A DNA stretch of 64,000 nt from Prevotella sp. AGR2160 (GTDB lineage: Bacteria; Bacteroidota; Bacteroidia; Bacteroidales; Bacteroidaceae), in the NCBI RefSeq assembly GCF_000424185.1, contig NZ_AUJK01000004.1, positions 1-64,000 of the forward strand, in the 5' to 3' direction. The notes under the pieces were generated by a model that saw nothing but the letters and a program-made list of their open reading frames with translations, searched no databases and was not told the origin of the DNA. Numbering within the stretch: position 1 is the stretch's first letter; every line of letters starts with the position of its first letter. Of the stretch, positions 14,545-22,579 are shown in pieces. The position numbers were made by a program, and so were the translations under genes.

Positions 14545-15789
14545 TCAAGAATCACCGGCGTTGCAGTTGAGGAATACCTCCTTCCATTCCTCAATGATCT
14601 TCTTAGCTTTCCTCATGCTGCTCTTATTCTCCTTCAGCATGCCGGGCATACTGCTGATTTCACTGTAGCGTCTCTGTGCTTTCTGATAGGTGTATTCTTT
14701 TCCAAACCGCTTGTTGACAGCTTCAACAAAGGTGGAGAAGGGGTAATGTCTCTTCATGCAGCTGGTCCTTTCAAGTGCTATGAGCAGATAGGCCATGGCA
14801 ATAGACTCGTCATATTCTTTTGTGAACTGTCCTATCGCCAGCATGATTTCTCCGTGTGTGTCGTCTTTCAGCATGTCTTCCAATGACACCAACTCTTTCT
14901 TCTGCCCGTGGTTATCCTCGGCATAGCGCAGAGCGTTAGCTACCTCTTTCCACAAATCATCACTGTCTGTTTCATCCATCACTTCCCTCCATGAGCTTTT
15001 GTCATGAATGCCCATGGCAGTAGAGGCAGAGACAAAATTGCTGACGATCCCACTGAATATCCCGAGTCCCGGGTATCCTGCCTCACCTGTCTGCAAAATG
15101 GACGGCAGCAGCTTTGCCACTTTCTGCAGTCCCCTGTCTTTGAATATATAGTAGTAGGCGAAGATGGCAGTCTCGTCTTTTTCTTCACGGACGATCGTCC
15201 TCAGATTCTCGAACATGGTCGGGACGTTTACGCCCAAGACTACGTAAAGGAACATGATGCAATTGTTCATGGCCGTCATGTATTCCTTTAGTTCCGCCTC
15301 TGTCTCAAACATAAAGGACAAAGTGTCGATAAATGATTGCCGCATCATCGGCGGAATGCTGTTTTTCAGCTTCTCATATTCCTCCATATCCAGATACAGC
15401 CCATCGAACGGTTCCTCTTTCTTGTCGGTAACTGATATGTTCCCGTCATAACTGACCGCAATGGTTCTACGGTTGACGACACATTCCCGGGCAAGGTTGT
15501 CATAGTTCTTGGCATTGAATGCGTCTTCAAGTTCATTTCCGATGCCATCACCGAAGAAGACGCGGAAGGCAGTTTCAAGCATCGTTTTGCAATCTTGTGG
15601 AAGGCATCTCGACATCAAAGCACCCAACTTCTCCATTCCCGGTGCGCCCCCTTCCAAAGAAGTACCCTCGATCTCCTTTACGAAGGCGGCATACCTTTTC
15701 TTTTTCCCTGTCATCTCGGCAGACACAAACGCAATGGCTTCATCTCTCCTTTGTCTGATGGCTTCTCTTTCCTTTTTATCCATGTCCAA
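14545..15789 (-). CDS. Orphan protein of 414 residues, function unknown
   Basis: I do not recognise this protein. It starts MDMDKKEREAIRQRRDEAIA (a charged helix) and appears soluble and largely helical. A hydrophobic stretch near residues 185-200 (NCIMFLYVVLGVNVPTMF) and a Gly-rich LGIFSGIVSNFVSASTAMG segment lie in the middle; the C-terminus is basic and helical (SSMRKAKKIIEEWKEVF). No signal peptide or metal motif is obvious. A -7 box (TATTTTTG, complement of 15851-15858) lies about 60 bp upstream and a terminator follows, so it is a single-gene unit. It is element cargo; defence or accessory roles cannot be argued from sequence. Confidence 0.6.
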   Translation of the reverse strand: MDMDKKEREAIRQRRDEAIAFVSAEMTGKKKRYAAFVKEIEGTSLEGGAPGMEKLGALMSRCLPQDCKTMLETAFRVFFGDGIGNELEDAFNAKNYDNLARECVVNRRTIAVSYDGNISVTDKKEEPFDGLYLDMEEYEKLKNSIPPMMRQSFIDTLSFMFETEAELKEYMTAMNNCIMFLYVVLGVNVPTMFENLRTIVREEKDETAIFAYYYIFKDRGLQKVAKLLPSILQTGEAGYPGLGIFSGIVSNFVSASTAMGIHDKSSWREVMDETDSDDLWKEVANALRYAEDNHGQKKELVSLEDMLKDDTHGEIMLAIGQFTKEYDESIAMAYLLIALERTSCMKRHYPFSTFVEAVNKRFGKEYTYQKAQRRYSEISSMPGMLKENKSSMRKAKKIIEEWKEVFLNCNAGDS

Positions 15790-15956
15790 TCAATTGTTTC
15801 ATACTAAAAAAGTCGGCTCTTTGCAGGGTCGGCTTCAATGATATTGTCTACAAAAATAAGCATTTACGTTTGATTTGACGCTATAGCGCACAGATAACTT
15901 CTTATCTATTAGGATATTTTAGAATTTCTATGTGGTCTGTTAAGTCATTTATGCCT

Positions 15957-15998
15957 GACAAATGAATGTCTTTCCTGACATTTGTCTGACATTTGCCT
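15957..15998. repeat. Short TGACATTTG repeats
   Basis: Two tandem copies of CTGACATTTG (about 15978-15996) face an inverted partial copy, CTGACAAATG (about 15955-15964). They lie in the 212-bp gap between two leftward genes. This may be a weak terminator of the upstream operon or a regulator site; nothing else is seen in this gap. Confidence 0.35.
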
Positions 15999-16001
15999 AT
16001 T

Positions 16002-16352
16002 TTACATCTGATACACGCGGCTCATGCCGTCGGGTTCCATCGGGGCGATGGGTTGGCGAAGAAGAACAAGGTAGAAGCGGGGGAAGGTCTCGACGGGCGG
16101 ATGGTCGGCGATGTAGCGGTCTATCTTCTGTCGGGCCTCGTTGCGCAGGGTGTCGTCGCGGCATGGTACGAGGCGGTCTTCATCCACAAAGGCGATGTGC
16201 CAGAAGGCCATGTAGCCGATGACGTAATGCTCCACGGCTGCGGCCTTATCCTTGTCGATGCCTGGGATATGAACCAAAAGGGGCTGGCGATCATTTTCGC
16301 AAATGCCCACCACGGCCCATGAGAGATTTATGTATTTGAAGTTGTTCTGCAT
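16002..16352 (-). CDS. Small hypothetical protein downstream of the receptor gene
   Basis: This 116-residue protein begins MQNNFKYINLSWAVVGICEN and contains VEHYVIGYMAFWHIAFVDED and VETFPRFYLVLLRQPIAPME. There is no signal peptide, and I do not recognise a family. It starts 12 bp after the stop of the outer-membrane receptor gene on the same strand, so the two are probably cotranscribed. It may be a cytoplasmic partner, but no function can be stated. The opposite strand is also open here (15993-16322), but the operon arrangement favours the minus-strand reading. Confidence 0.5.
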   Translation of the reverse strand: MQNNFKYINLSWAVVGICENDRQPLLVHIPGIDKDKAAAVEHYVIGYMAFWHIAFVDEDRLVPCRDDTLRNEARQKIDRYIADHPPVETFPRFYLVLLRQPIAPMEPDGMSRVYQM

Positions 16353-16364
16353 AGTTGGGATGTT

Positions 16365-18674
16365 TTAGAGCCTTTTCTTTTCCTCATTACCAGCACCCGT
16401 ACCTTTGTACTTTGAGTTTGTGGCGTTGAAGTTATATGTAAGCGATACACCGACGCTTTGTGTATAGACATAAGCATCCTTTGCCGTTGTGGAAACGGGA
16501 TAATAGCCCGTCCATCGTTCACGGAGATTGCGGAAGATGTCGTTGGCAAAGAGGGCTACGGTGAGGTTGCCGTCGAGGAAGGTCTTCTGTACTCGCGCGT
16601 TGATGTTAAATTCATGAGCATAGTGGTTAAAGCCATAATCGTGGCTGGTGGAATAATGCAGATAGAGCATCGCCTTCGTGGCTTTGTTAATGGTGAACCA
16701 GTTGCGGAAGTTTATCTGCCATTCAGGTTTGTTGCGTTTTGTGGCGAGGCCGTATGCCTGGGTGTCGAAGTTCTGCTGCCAATAGCTCAATGTCAGCGTG
16801 GGACTGTAGAAACCGAATTTGGGCGAGGCAGTCAGCGAAGCGTTGAAACTCTCGAACTTGTCGAAGTTGCGGTTGGTCCAGATGGTGATCTCTGTTCCTT
16901 CCTGATACAGATAGCCAAAGTTCAGTCGCAAATCCTTGTTGTAGCCGTAGCCTGCTGTGAAGTTCAGCCATGAGTAGGTGACGTTAAGGTCGATGTTCTG
17001 CTTGATGGTAGGGCGCAACAAAGGATTCCCGCCTTCGTACTCATAGCGATTATCGTATTGCACGTTTGAGTTCAGAGCCTGATAGTTGGGGCGACTGATG
17101 CGCTTGTTATAGCCTAGTTGGATGCCCCATTTGTTCTTTTGCCAGCCGACGGAGAGATTCGGAAACAGATCGTGGTATTTGCGGCTCGGCTCTGTTTGGT
17201 ACTGACCGAAGGAATAGTAGTCGGACGTGACGGTCTCGTAACGTAGTCCGCCGTTGAGACTCCAATCACCCAACTTCAACTTGTATTCGGTAAATCCCGC
17301 TACATTGCTTTCCTTGATTTCATCATTGGACGGAGCCATCACTTGCTCCACATTACTATAGATTCCGTGGCTGTTGGAACGTGACATTTCCGTGCCAGCA
17401 CTCAGTTCGCCTTTCCATATCGGATAGGTCAGCACCAGTTTTCCTGCCAACATGTGGTTGCGGTTCTCGTTGTGGGTAGTCACGGTACGGTCGGCCAGTT
17501 GCAGACTATGTTCAAAGGATGCCTGGTCGCGCATGTTTTTCTCCCATATCCACGAGCCGTTGAAGTCAATGCCGAGTTTCCCGGCCTTGCCCACATAGTA
17601 GATGTTTGCCTCATGCTGCGGGCGGTCACTTATATTCATTTCAATAAATTGGTCAACCATTCCTTCGGGGGCGTTGTTTCGTGTGATGGTCTGCTGTGTC
17701 TGAGCCGTTCCTCTTCCATAGAGTGCCCCGCTTAAAGTATAGGAGAAACCGATGGAGTTTTCATCATTGAAGTCATAACTGGATCCTATCTGTCCGCCAA
17801 GCATGGTGTACCAAAAATTGTTGGGACATACTTGTATGATGTTTACGTGATTACCGTTTGCCCGGATGTCAGTCGTTATTGTATTGTCCTCGGAATGGTT
17901 GTCGTTATTGATCATCATGTTTCCGAACACCTCCAAACCGCCCGTGCGATATTTTACCGTGGCATCGTCGTAGGTTGTCCATTTCTCGTTATATTTTACT
18001 TGGCTGGATGCCTCCATGCTGATGCCGTCGCCCTGACGCTTCTTCGTCTTTATGCGGATGACCGCCCCGACTTCTGCATTGTACTTGGCACCAGGCGAGG
18101 TAATGACATCCACGCTCTTGATGTCGGTGGACTTCAGCCGCTTCAGTTCGCGGGCGTTCTGTACTTTCTTGTTGTTGATGTAGATTTCAGGTGTACCTTT
18201 GGCAAAGACGGTGAAGTTGCCGTCGCCACCCTGTACCTGTGGCAGCATCGACAGTACATCGTCAGCCGTGCCGACATCCTTCAGCAGCGAGTTCTGAATA
18301 TCGACGGTCATGCCTCCCGCGGTCATCTTATATTGTGGACGTTCGCCCTTCACCACCACTTCACCCAACTCTTTCGTGTCTGGCTGCATCTGGATATCGC
18401 CCACATTGCCCGTCCGTGCATCGAGATACTTTGTCGTATATCCAACACTTGTCACTTTCAGCAGACCATCTTGTATGTCGGTGCTGATGCTGAATGTTCC
18501 GTCGTCCTTGGTCATGGTTCCTGCGATGAAAGCGGAATCGGCACGGCTGACGAGCACAACATTGGCAAACGGCATCGGCTTGGCCTGCTCGTCAATCACC
18601 CTGCCGCTGATGTCCTGTGCTGCCGAGACTATCGCCACGAGGCACATCATTGAAAATAAAATCAGTCTTTTCAT
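16365..18674 (-). CDS. TonB-dependent-receptor-like outer-membrane beta-barrel protein
   Basis: Starting at ATG 18674 the 769-residue product has a signal peptide (MKRLILFSMMCLVAIVSAAQ). A carboxypeptidase-D-like regulatory domain follows (~20-105, DISGRVIDEQAKPMPFANVV), then a plug domain (~125-225, including GTPEIYINNKKVQNARELK and IKSVDVITSPGAKYNAEVG) and a long beta-barrel ending in VGVSLTYNFNA plus a short tail. It lacks an evident SusD partner and is shorter than SusC, matching the OMP_b-brl_3 barrel class often involved in metal or small-molecule handling. The longer open frame to 18800 would cross an operator-like repeat, so the internal ATG is preferred. A LuxR-type regulator lies upstream on the same strand, suggesting dedicated control. 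Confidence 0.85.
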   Translation of the reverse strand: MKRLILFSMMCLVAIVSAAQDISGRVIDEQAKPMPFANVVLVSRADSAFIAGTMTKDDGTFSISTDIQDGLLKVTSVGYTTKYLDARTGNVGDIQMQPDTKELGEVVVKGERPQYKMTAGGMTVDIQNSLLKDVGTADDVLSMLPQVQGGDGNFTVFAKGTPEIYINNKKVQNARELKRLKSTDIKSVDVITSPGAKYNAEVGAVIRIKTKKRQGDGISMEASSQVKYNEKWTTYDDATVKYRTGGLEVFGNMMINNDNHSEDNTITTDIRANGNHVNIIQVCPNNFWYTMLGGQIGSSYDFNDENSIGFSYTLSGALYGRGTAQTQQTITRNNAPEGMVDQFIEMNISDRPQHEANIYYVGKAGKLGIDFNGSWIWEKNMRDQASFEHSLQLADRTVTTHNENRNHMLAGKLVLTYPIWKGELSAGTEMSRSNSHGIYSNVEQVMAPSNDEIKESNVAGFTEYKLKLGDWSLNGGLRYETVTSDYYSFGQYQTEPSRKYHDLFPNLSVGWQKNKWGIQLGYNKRISRPNYQALNSNVQYDNRYEYEGGNPLLRPTIKQNIDLNVTYSWLNFTAGYGYNKDLRLNFGYLYQEGTEITIWTNRNFDKFESFNASLTASPKFGFYSPTLTLSYWQQNFDTQAYGLATKRNKPEWQINFRNWFTINKATKAMLYLHYSTSHDYGFNHYAHEFNINARVQKTFLDGNLTVALFANDIFRNLRERWTGYYPVSTTAKDAYVYTQSVGVSLTYNFNATNSKYKGTGAGNEEKKRL

Positions 18675-18681
18675 ACCTTTT

Positions 18682-18713
18682 ACGAGTTTTTGCCCGCACG
18701 AGTTTTTGCCCGC
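18682..18713. repeat. Perfect 16-bp tandem duplication in the receptor leader
   Basis: ACGAGTTTTTGCCCGC occurs twice back to back (18682-18697 and 18698-18713), immediately upstream of the receptor ATG. Two tandem copies in a leader suggest a recent slippage duplication or a doubled regulator site. Confidence 0.85.
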
Positions 18714-18742
18714 AAAATAAATGAAACGACCAAAAACATCTA

Positions 18743-18797
18743 CTACCCAAATGGGTAATTCTGCATCGCGGAGATGAAAAATTACCCATTTGGGTAG
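18743..18797. promoter_or_regulatory. Palindromic operator pair upstream of the receptor gene
   Basis: CTACCCAAATGGGTAATT (18743-18760) and its exact reverse complement (18780-18797) are separated by 19 bp. Each arm is itself palindromic around ACCCAAATGGGT. The pair lies between the LuxR-type regulator gene and the receptor it precedes, so it is the best candidate for that regulator's binding site. Confidence 0.65.
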
Positions 18798-18861
18798 CAA
18801 AATATGTTAAAATCGTGGGGATGATGTCATTCCCGACGTGCCGTCGCCTACCCGTAGCCTT

Positions 18862-19617
18862 TCAGACGAGGCCGTAATTGGTAGCAAGGGCGAGGGCTTC
18901 GGTAATGTTCTGCACGTCGAGCTTCTCGAAAATCTGGCGGCGATAGAACTTCACGGTGTCGAACGAGCGGAGCATCTTCTCGGCTATCTCTTTCATGGTG
19001 TAGCCCTGTGCCGAGAGCGTCAGAATCTGCTTCTCCTCAGGCTTCAGGGTAATGGTCTCGCAGCTCTTCCATCGGTGGGCCTCCAAAGAATACTCGCGCT
19101 TCTCGCCCGTATGGAACTGGAAGAATTCGATGTGCCCGGCCTCCTTGTGGGGCGAGAGCGAGACGGTACAGAGGGCCAGCCAAACGCGGCCTTCCGTGGT
19201 CATGGCAAGGGGCGTAATCTTGTGGTTGACGAGCAACAGACGATTGCCGTTGGTGATGTGAAAGTCGTAGGACATCATGCACTGGCGGCGGTTCTCCAAA
19301 GGTTCGTCGTAGAAGGCACGGAACCCGGAGCGGTTTAGTTCGGTGAGCATCGGCACCTCGTCCTCAGGCACGTGGCTCAGGTAGAAACCGTAGCCCATCT
19401 GGCGTACCTCGTCGGCAGTGTGTCCGCAGAGGAAGAGCGGATTGTCCGAGACGTAGAGGAAGTTCTTGCGGTAGTAGTCGATGATGTAGATGCTCTGGTA
19501 GGTGGTCTGCGCGAAAGCCTGCGCCGCCTCCACGTAAGGCTGTGCCCTCTGGTAGTCGGCATCGGTGATGCCCTCCACGCGGTTCTCGTACAAAAAGAAA
19601 TCGTCTATCTGTACCAT
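18862..19617 (-). CDS. LuxR-type regulator with N-terminal PAS-like sensor
   Basis: This 251-residue protein has a PAS-like sensor region (about residues 25-165: SIYIIDYYRKNFLYVSDNPL, then FYDEPLENRRQCMMSYDFHI) and a C-terminal GerE/LuxR helix-turn-helix (about 185-250: LKPEEKQILTLSAQGYTMKE, then FYRRQIFEKLDVQNITEALA). The first domain presumably senses a small ligand or redox state. No phosphoacceptor receiver is present, so it is a one-component regulator. It lies ~190 bp upstream of the receptor gene on the same strand, with a palindromic site pair between them. This layout is common for Bacteroidetes receptor loci. The inducing signal is unknown. Confidence 0.8.
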   Translation of the reverse strand: MVQIDDFFLYENRVEGITDADYQRAQPYVEAAQAFAQTTYQSIYIIDYYRKNFLYVSDNPLFLCGHTADEVRQMGYGFYLSHVPEDEVPMLTELNRSGFRAFYDEPLENRRQCMMSYDFHITNGNRLLLVNHKITPLAMTTEGRVWLALCTVSLSPHKEAGHIEFFQFHTGEKREYSLEAHRWKSCETITLKPEEKQILTLSAQGYTMKEIAEKMLRSFDTVKFYRRQIFEKLDVQNITEALALATNYGLV

Positions 19618-19946
19618 ATTGCTCTTTGTTTTATTCTGTTATACTGTAGAACGGACGCCCTTACGGTAAGTCCCCTCCTTACCCTCGCGCTCGCAATGCT
19701 CGGCTATGCCGCTTTGCTTGCAAAGAGCTCGCGCAGCGCCTCAATATCAATACTGTTTTTCCCGAATTTCTGTTCTATGTTGTTGCATTGCCTTATTATT
19801 TGTCATACTCTACCCCATGCTCCATGCAATAGTTGCTTATTTCGGCACAAGCCCCCCCACCTGTTTCGGTCATATTCCCCCACTTTGAACATGCCGATAC
19901 AGATGGTACGACAAAATTAATAACTATTTTCTTAAACTGTCTCCTT
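19618..19946. other. Intergenic stretch without recognisable gene
   Basis: These 329 bases lie between the LuxR-type regulator start and the IS21 relic. They contain no convincing frame. A TTTCGG...CCCCCACTTTG segment near 19865-19888 resembles parts of the IS21-type end repeats on the other side of the relic and may mark its far end. Confidence 0.3.
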
Positions 19947-20903
19947 TTAATCAAAACGATATGAAGTTTTAACTATTCGGTCGATGATCGAGTCTGCTAT
20001 GGTCTTGTTTTTCGCAAGGACATCATACCAGTCTGATATCGGTAACTGGCTTGCGATGATGGTTGACTTCCTTGCATGCCTGTCCTCAATGATCTCCATA
20101 AAGTCTATGAGTTGCTGCCCGCTGAGCTTGACAAGTCCGAAGTCATCCACGATAAGCAGATCGATGCCGGACAGCTTGTCGAAGAACTTGGATATGCTCG
20201 ACTCTATCCGTGCCATGTTTATGGCCTCACTCAGCTTCTGCATATTGTAGTAGTTGACCTTGTAGCCGTACATGCATGCCTGCCGTCCGAGCGCAGTGGC
20301 GAGATAGCTCTTGCCAACTCCCGTCGGGCCTGATATAAGCACAGATGTACCGGTTTTGAGGTAGTCGCATGTTGAGAGTTGCATGATACGGTCCTTGTCC
20401 CGTCCTTTGGTTTTGTCGAAGATAATTCTCTCAATGCTTGCCTCATAGCGGAACCGGGCGTTCTTGAGAAGCCTTGCAAGACGGCTCACCCGTCTTTTGT
20501 CACGCTTCGATTGGAGCTTCATTTCCATTCCCTCGCCCAAGGTTATATCCATGGTCTTGCGTGTCTCGAGGAAGTCCTTACGATACTCTTCCCAAAGCAG
20601 ACACATCGTCACGCCGGTCTTGCCCAGTTCCTTTGTGATATACTCCAAACGCCCGGCAAGATCCTGGAAGCATTTCTCGCTGTACGCTGCATTACCGCCC
20701 GTATAGCGGTGCTCAAGCACAGGATCCTCCAACTTCAACAAGCCGTCCGGTCCGATGGAATCCTTGTCCACGAGCTTGACATACTTGCCGACAGTCTTCT
20801 TGTCCATGCCAAGCATACGTCCGATCTTGCGGTTTGATACTTGCTCCTTGTGGAGCCTGATTAGTTCTTTCAATTTTGACATCTCAATACTTTTTGCTGC
20901 CAT
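19947..20903 (-). pseudogene. IS21-family relic: IstA N-terminus fused in frame to IstB
   Basis: Residues ~1-110 are the start of an IS21 transposase (IstA): SKLKELIRLHKEQVSNRKIG and MDKKTVGKYVKLVDKD form its HTH, and TMCLLWEEYRKDF follows. The frame then continues directly as IstB, the AAA+ helper: RFRYEASIERIIFDKTKGRD, Walker A SGPTGVGKSYLATALGRQA, Walker B LLIVDDFG, ending IVKTSYRFD. The DDE catalytic region of IstA and the start of IstB are missing, so an in-frame deletion of roughly 1.3 kb made a 318-residue chimera. It cannot transpose alone but may still be an active ATPase. IS21-type repeats lie upstream. Confidence 0.85.
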
Positions 20904-20954
20904 GATACTCGAATTTTTATGGTAATCCGAGTTGCAAATGTATCGCTATTTTGC

Positions 20955-21141
20955 CAAATGGGGGACTTTGCTCCGTGACAAGCACTGCGAGTTGGGGAGG
21001 GAAGTGTTCCATTTTGCTCCGAAACAAGGTCTCTGACAGTTAGATAGAAAATCAAAACGACCCGTTTTGCTCCGAAATAAAGTAGACTTCCGGCCTTCCT
21101 CCGCGTTGCTGTTCCACTTTGCTCCGAAATAAAAGGCCGAA
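20955..21141. repeat. IS21-type end with four TTTGCTCCG repeats
   Basis: Four spaced copies of (A/G)(C/T)TTTGCTCCG(A/T)-A occur, near 20961, 21012, 21066 and 21116, the last three continuing AAAYAA. Multiple terminal repeats are a known feature of IS21-family ends, where they bind the transposase. The last copy marks the outer end of the relic at about 21110-21141. Confidence 0.65.
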
Positions 21142-21259
21142 ATAGAAGTGCAATCGGTTGACAGGTTTAAGCTAAATAATCTATACCTGAAAACACCGAG
21201 GGGCCATTGGACGAGCAGCCCCCATAAGCGATCTTGAACGGCGTATTCTTTTTTGCCAT
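21142..21259 (-). other. Short segment related to 232-325, containing a 30-codon ORF
   Basis: The complement of 21142-21236 aligns end to end with 232-325, sharing CCCCTCGGTGTTTT, GATTGCACTTCTAT and GGGGGCT(T/G)CTCG. Its 30-codon ORF (21259 to 21167, MAKKNTPFKIAYGGCSSNGP...) is interrupted relative to any longer gene. The IS21-type end abuts the segment. It is probably a fragment of the same kind of DNA that precedes the truncated radical-SAM gene. Confidence 0.4.
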
Positions 21260-21376
21260 GTTAACGGGAGATGGTAAACGTTAAAGTACACTTGTTCCTT
21301 GTTTTATTAAATGGTATTTTATAAATTTGCAGTGTTTTATAAAGTATCGCTTAATAAAATTTTGAATAAGGATACG

Positions 21377-21629
21377 TCAGGATGTCTACTACAACTCGGG
21401 TGTGGAGGTCGATTTCTTTGTCCCTGACGAGGGCCTTGCCATTCAGGTTTGCTATAATCTTAGTCATAGCGATGGCACTTATGAGAGAGAGGTGTCTGCC
21501 CTGAAGAAACTTCCTTCGGCATTGGAGTGCAAGCGCCGTCTCATCATCACTTACGACGAGGATGCGACCATCGAGGATAATAATGGAAAGATCGAGGTGT
21601 TGCCCTATTGGAAATGGGTGATAGCCTGA
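21377..21629 (+). pseudogene. C-terminal fragment of a DUF4143-type AAA ATPase
   Basis: The frame reads VYYNSGVEVDFFVPDEGLAI, then QVCYNLS, LKKLPSALECKRRLIITYDE and VLPYWKWVIA. This is the typical C-terminus of the ATP-binding/DUF4143 family common in Bacteroidales. The N-terminal ATPase domain is missing and the sequence to the left is unrelated, so this is a remnant of ~80 codons. It lies between the IS21 relic and the right att, suggesting deletion inside the element. Confidence 0.75.
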
Positions 21630-21895
21630 TGTCTACTTTCAGCGACCGGAAAATGTGAAAGGGAGGGAAGGACAACGAAAAGACAGTAATGCCCACAACT
21701 TGTCCTGAGAGGATACGACGTGCGTTTTGTCAATATTTTGAGACGGGGTGATATTCAATGACACAAGCCATCGGACTATTTTTTGGCTGATACGCCACTA
21801 AATATCATGGGCGAACTGAAGGGCTATGGTTTTCGCATAGTTTTCGCATGTATGAAAAAAGCACTTGCGGAAGTCCGTAAGTGCTTGATTATCAA
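21630..21895. other. Right end of the element: paired GTTTTCGCA motif and hairpin
   Basis: No gene is seen. Positions 21828-21858 repeat, with few changes, the segment at 4805-4835 (two GTTTTCGCA units), and a hairpin (about 21862-21889; AAGCACTT/AAGTGCTT arms) ends 7 bp before the att repeat. Matching motifs at both ends fit integrase arm sites. Confidence 0.5.
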
Positions 21896-21940
21896 GTAGC
21901 GGGGGTGGGCCACGATCCCACGACCTCCGGATTATGAATC
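21896..21940. other. attR: 45-bp direct repeat inside the tRNA gene
   Basis: Identical to 4645-4689. This copy is continuous with the 5' part of the tRNA gene, so this side carries the functional tRNA and the element lies to its left. Confidence 0.9.
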
Positions 21941-21970
21941 CGACGCTCTAACCAGCTGAGCTATCCCGCC
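21897..21970 (-). tRNA. tRNA with anticodon CAT (elongator Met or lysidine-type Ile), integration target
   Basis: The complement folds as a tRNA starting GGCGGGATAGCTCAGCTGG. The D arm is normal, the anticodon stem TCGGA/TCCGG has loop TTCATAA (anticodon CAT), and the T stem is GTGGG/CCCAC. The T loop is ATCGTGG rather than the usual TTCRANN, and the last acceptor pair (7-66) is A-C. The 3' part equals the element's 45-bp repeat. Met versus Ile(CAT) cannot be decided here; the initiator is unlikely because the GGG/CCC anticodon stem is absent. CCA is not encoded. A -7 box (TACCTTTG, complement of 22033-22040) with TTTG 19 nt further upstream drives it. Confidence 0.85.
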
Positions 21971-22081
21971 ATCATCACGTTCTTGCTAGCGAAAGCAAGC
22001 ATCGCGGCAAACTGTTGTTTCGTTTGCGGGTGCAAAGGTATAACAATTATTTGAATTCACAAAATTTTTACAGGAAAAATA

Positions 22082-22111
22082 TTTGTATTTGAGAAAAAAA
22101 CATTATTTTTG
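22082..22111 (+). promoter_or_regulatory. Promoter of the START-like/MutS-like operon
   Basis: TTTG (22082-22085), 18 nt, then TATTTTTG (22104-22111) match the Bacteroidetes consensus. The ATG of the first gene follows 75 bp after the -7 box. Confidence 0.6.
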
Positions 22112-22185
22112 TAGCCGAAAAGAGTTTTCATATAACCACCTCCGGGCTCTGGCGACAGTGTCTGCGAGTACAGATCTCTACGTAT

Positions 22186-22575
22186 ATGGAGAAAGTCTAT
22201 ATTGAACGAGGATTGGAGGAACAGTCCGTGCATGCCTTATGGCAACTGATCAGTACGGCTGAAGGGATGACATTATGGATGGCCGACTGCGTGATCGGCC
22301 ATGAAGGTCAGCTGCAGTTCACCTGGGGCAATCCACTGGGTGAGCATCACACGCAGACGGCCACGGTCATCGACCAGAAGAAAAACAAGTTTTTCCGCTT
22401 TCACTGGGACGGTGAGGATACCGACACATTCGTGGAAATGCGCATTGAGCGCAATGAGTTGACGGAGGATCTCACGCTCTGCGTCACCGATTTCTCTGAT
22501 GACGGGGAGTCGGAAGACCTGAAAGCATTATGGGACGAGGATTTCGACCGTCTCCGGCAAAACACAGGATTTTAG
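22186..22575 (+). CDS. START-like domain protein
   Basis: The 129-residue acidic protein (starting MEKVYIERGLEEQSVHALWQ) has the pattern of the small START/SRPBCC-like family widespread in Bacteroidetes: EGMTLWMADCV, FTWGNPLGEHHTQTATVID, FFRFHWDGED, VTDFSDDGE. These helix-grip folds hold hydrophobic ligands, but no substrate is known for this group. It is translated 4 bp ahead of the MutS-like gene, so the two form an operon. No signal peptide, so cytoplasmic. Confidence 0.75.
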   Translation: MEKVYIERGLEEQSVHALWQLISTAEGMTLWMADCVIGHEGQLQFTWGNPLGEHHTQTATVIDQKKNKFFRFHWDGEDTDTFVEMRIERNELTEDLTLCVTDFSDDGESEDLKALWDEDFDRLRQNTGF

Positions 22576-22579
22576 TCTC

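Larger units (their letters stand above)
4645..21940. mobile_element. Integrative mobilizable element in a tRNA(CAT) gene, ~17.25 kb
   Basis: The element is bounded by perfect 45-bp direct repeats (4645-4689 and 21896-21940). Contents from left: tyrosine integrase, Fic protein, a convergent leftward block of mobilization and replication genes (DUF3408-like, relaxase, MobC-like, VirE-N/PriCT primase, DUF3987, DUF3853), two orphans, an outer-membrane receptor with a LuxR-type regulator, and an IS21 relic. No conjugation (T4SS) genes are present, so it should depend on a helper for transfer. An IS relic and a DUF4143 fragment near the right end indicate decay there. Confidence 0.85.

Noticed and set aside
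15993-16322. 109-codon plus-strand frame opposite the small hypothetical protein
   Set aside because: The minus-strand frame lies 12 bp from the receptor stop in an operon arrangement; the plus-strand frame has no context.
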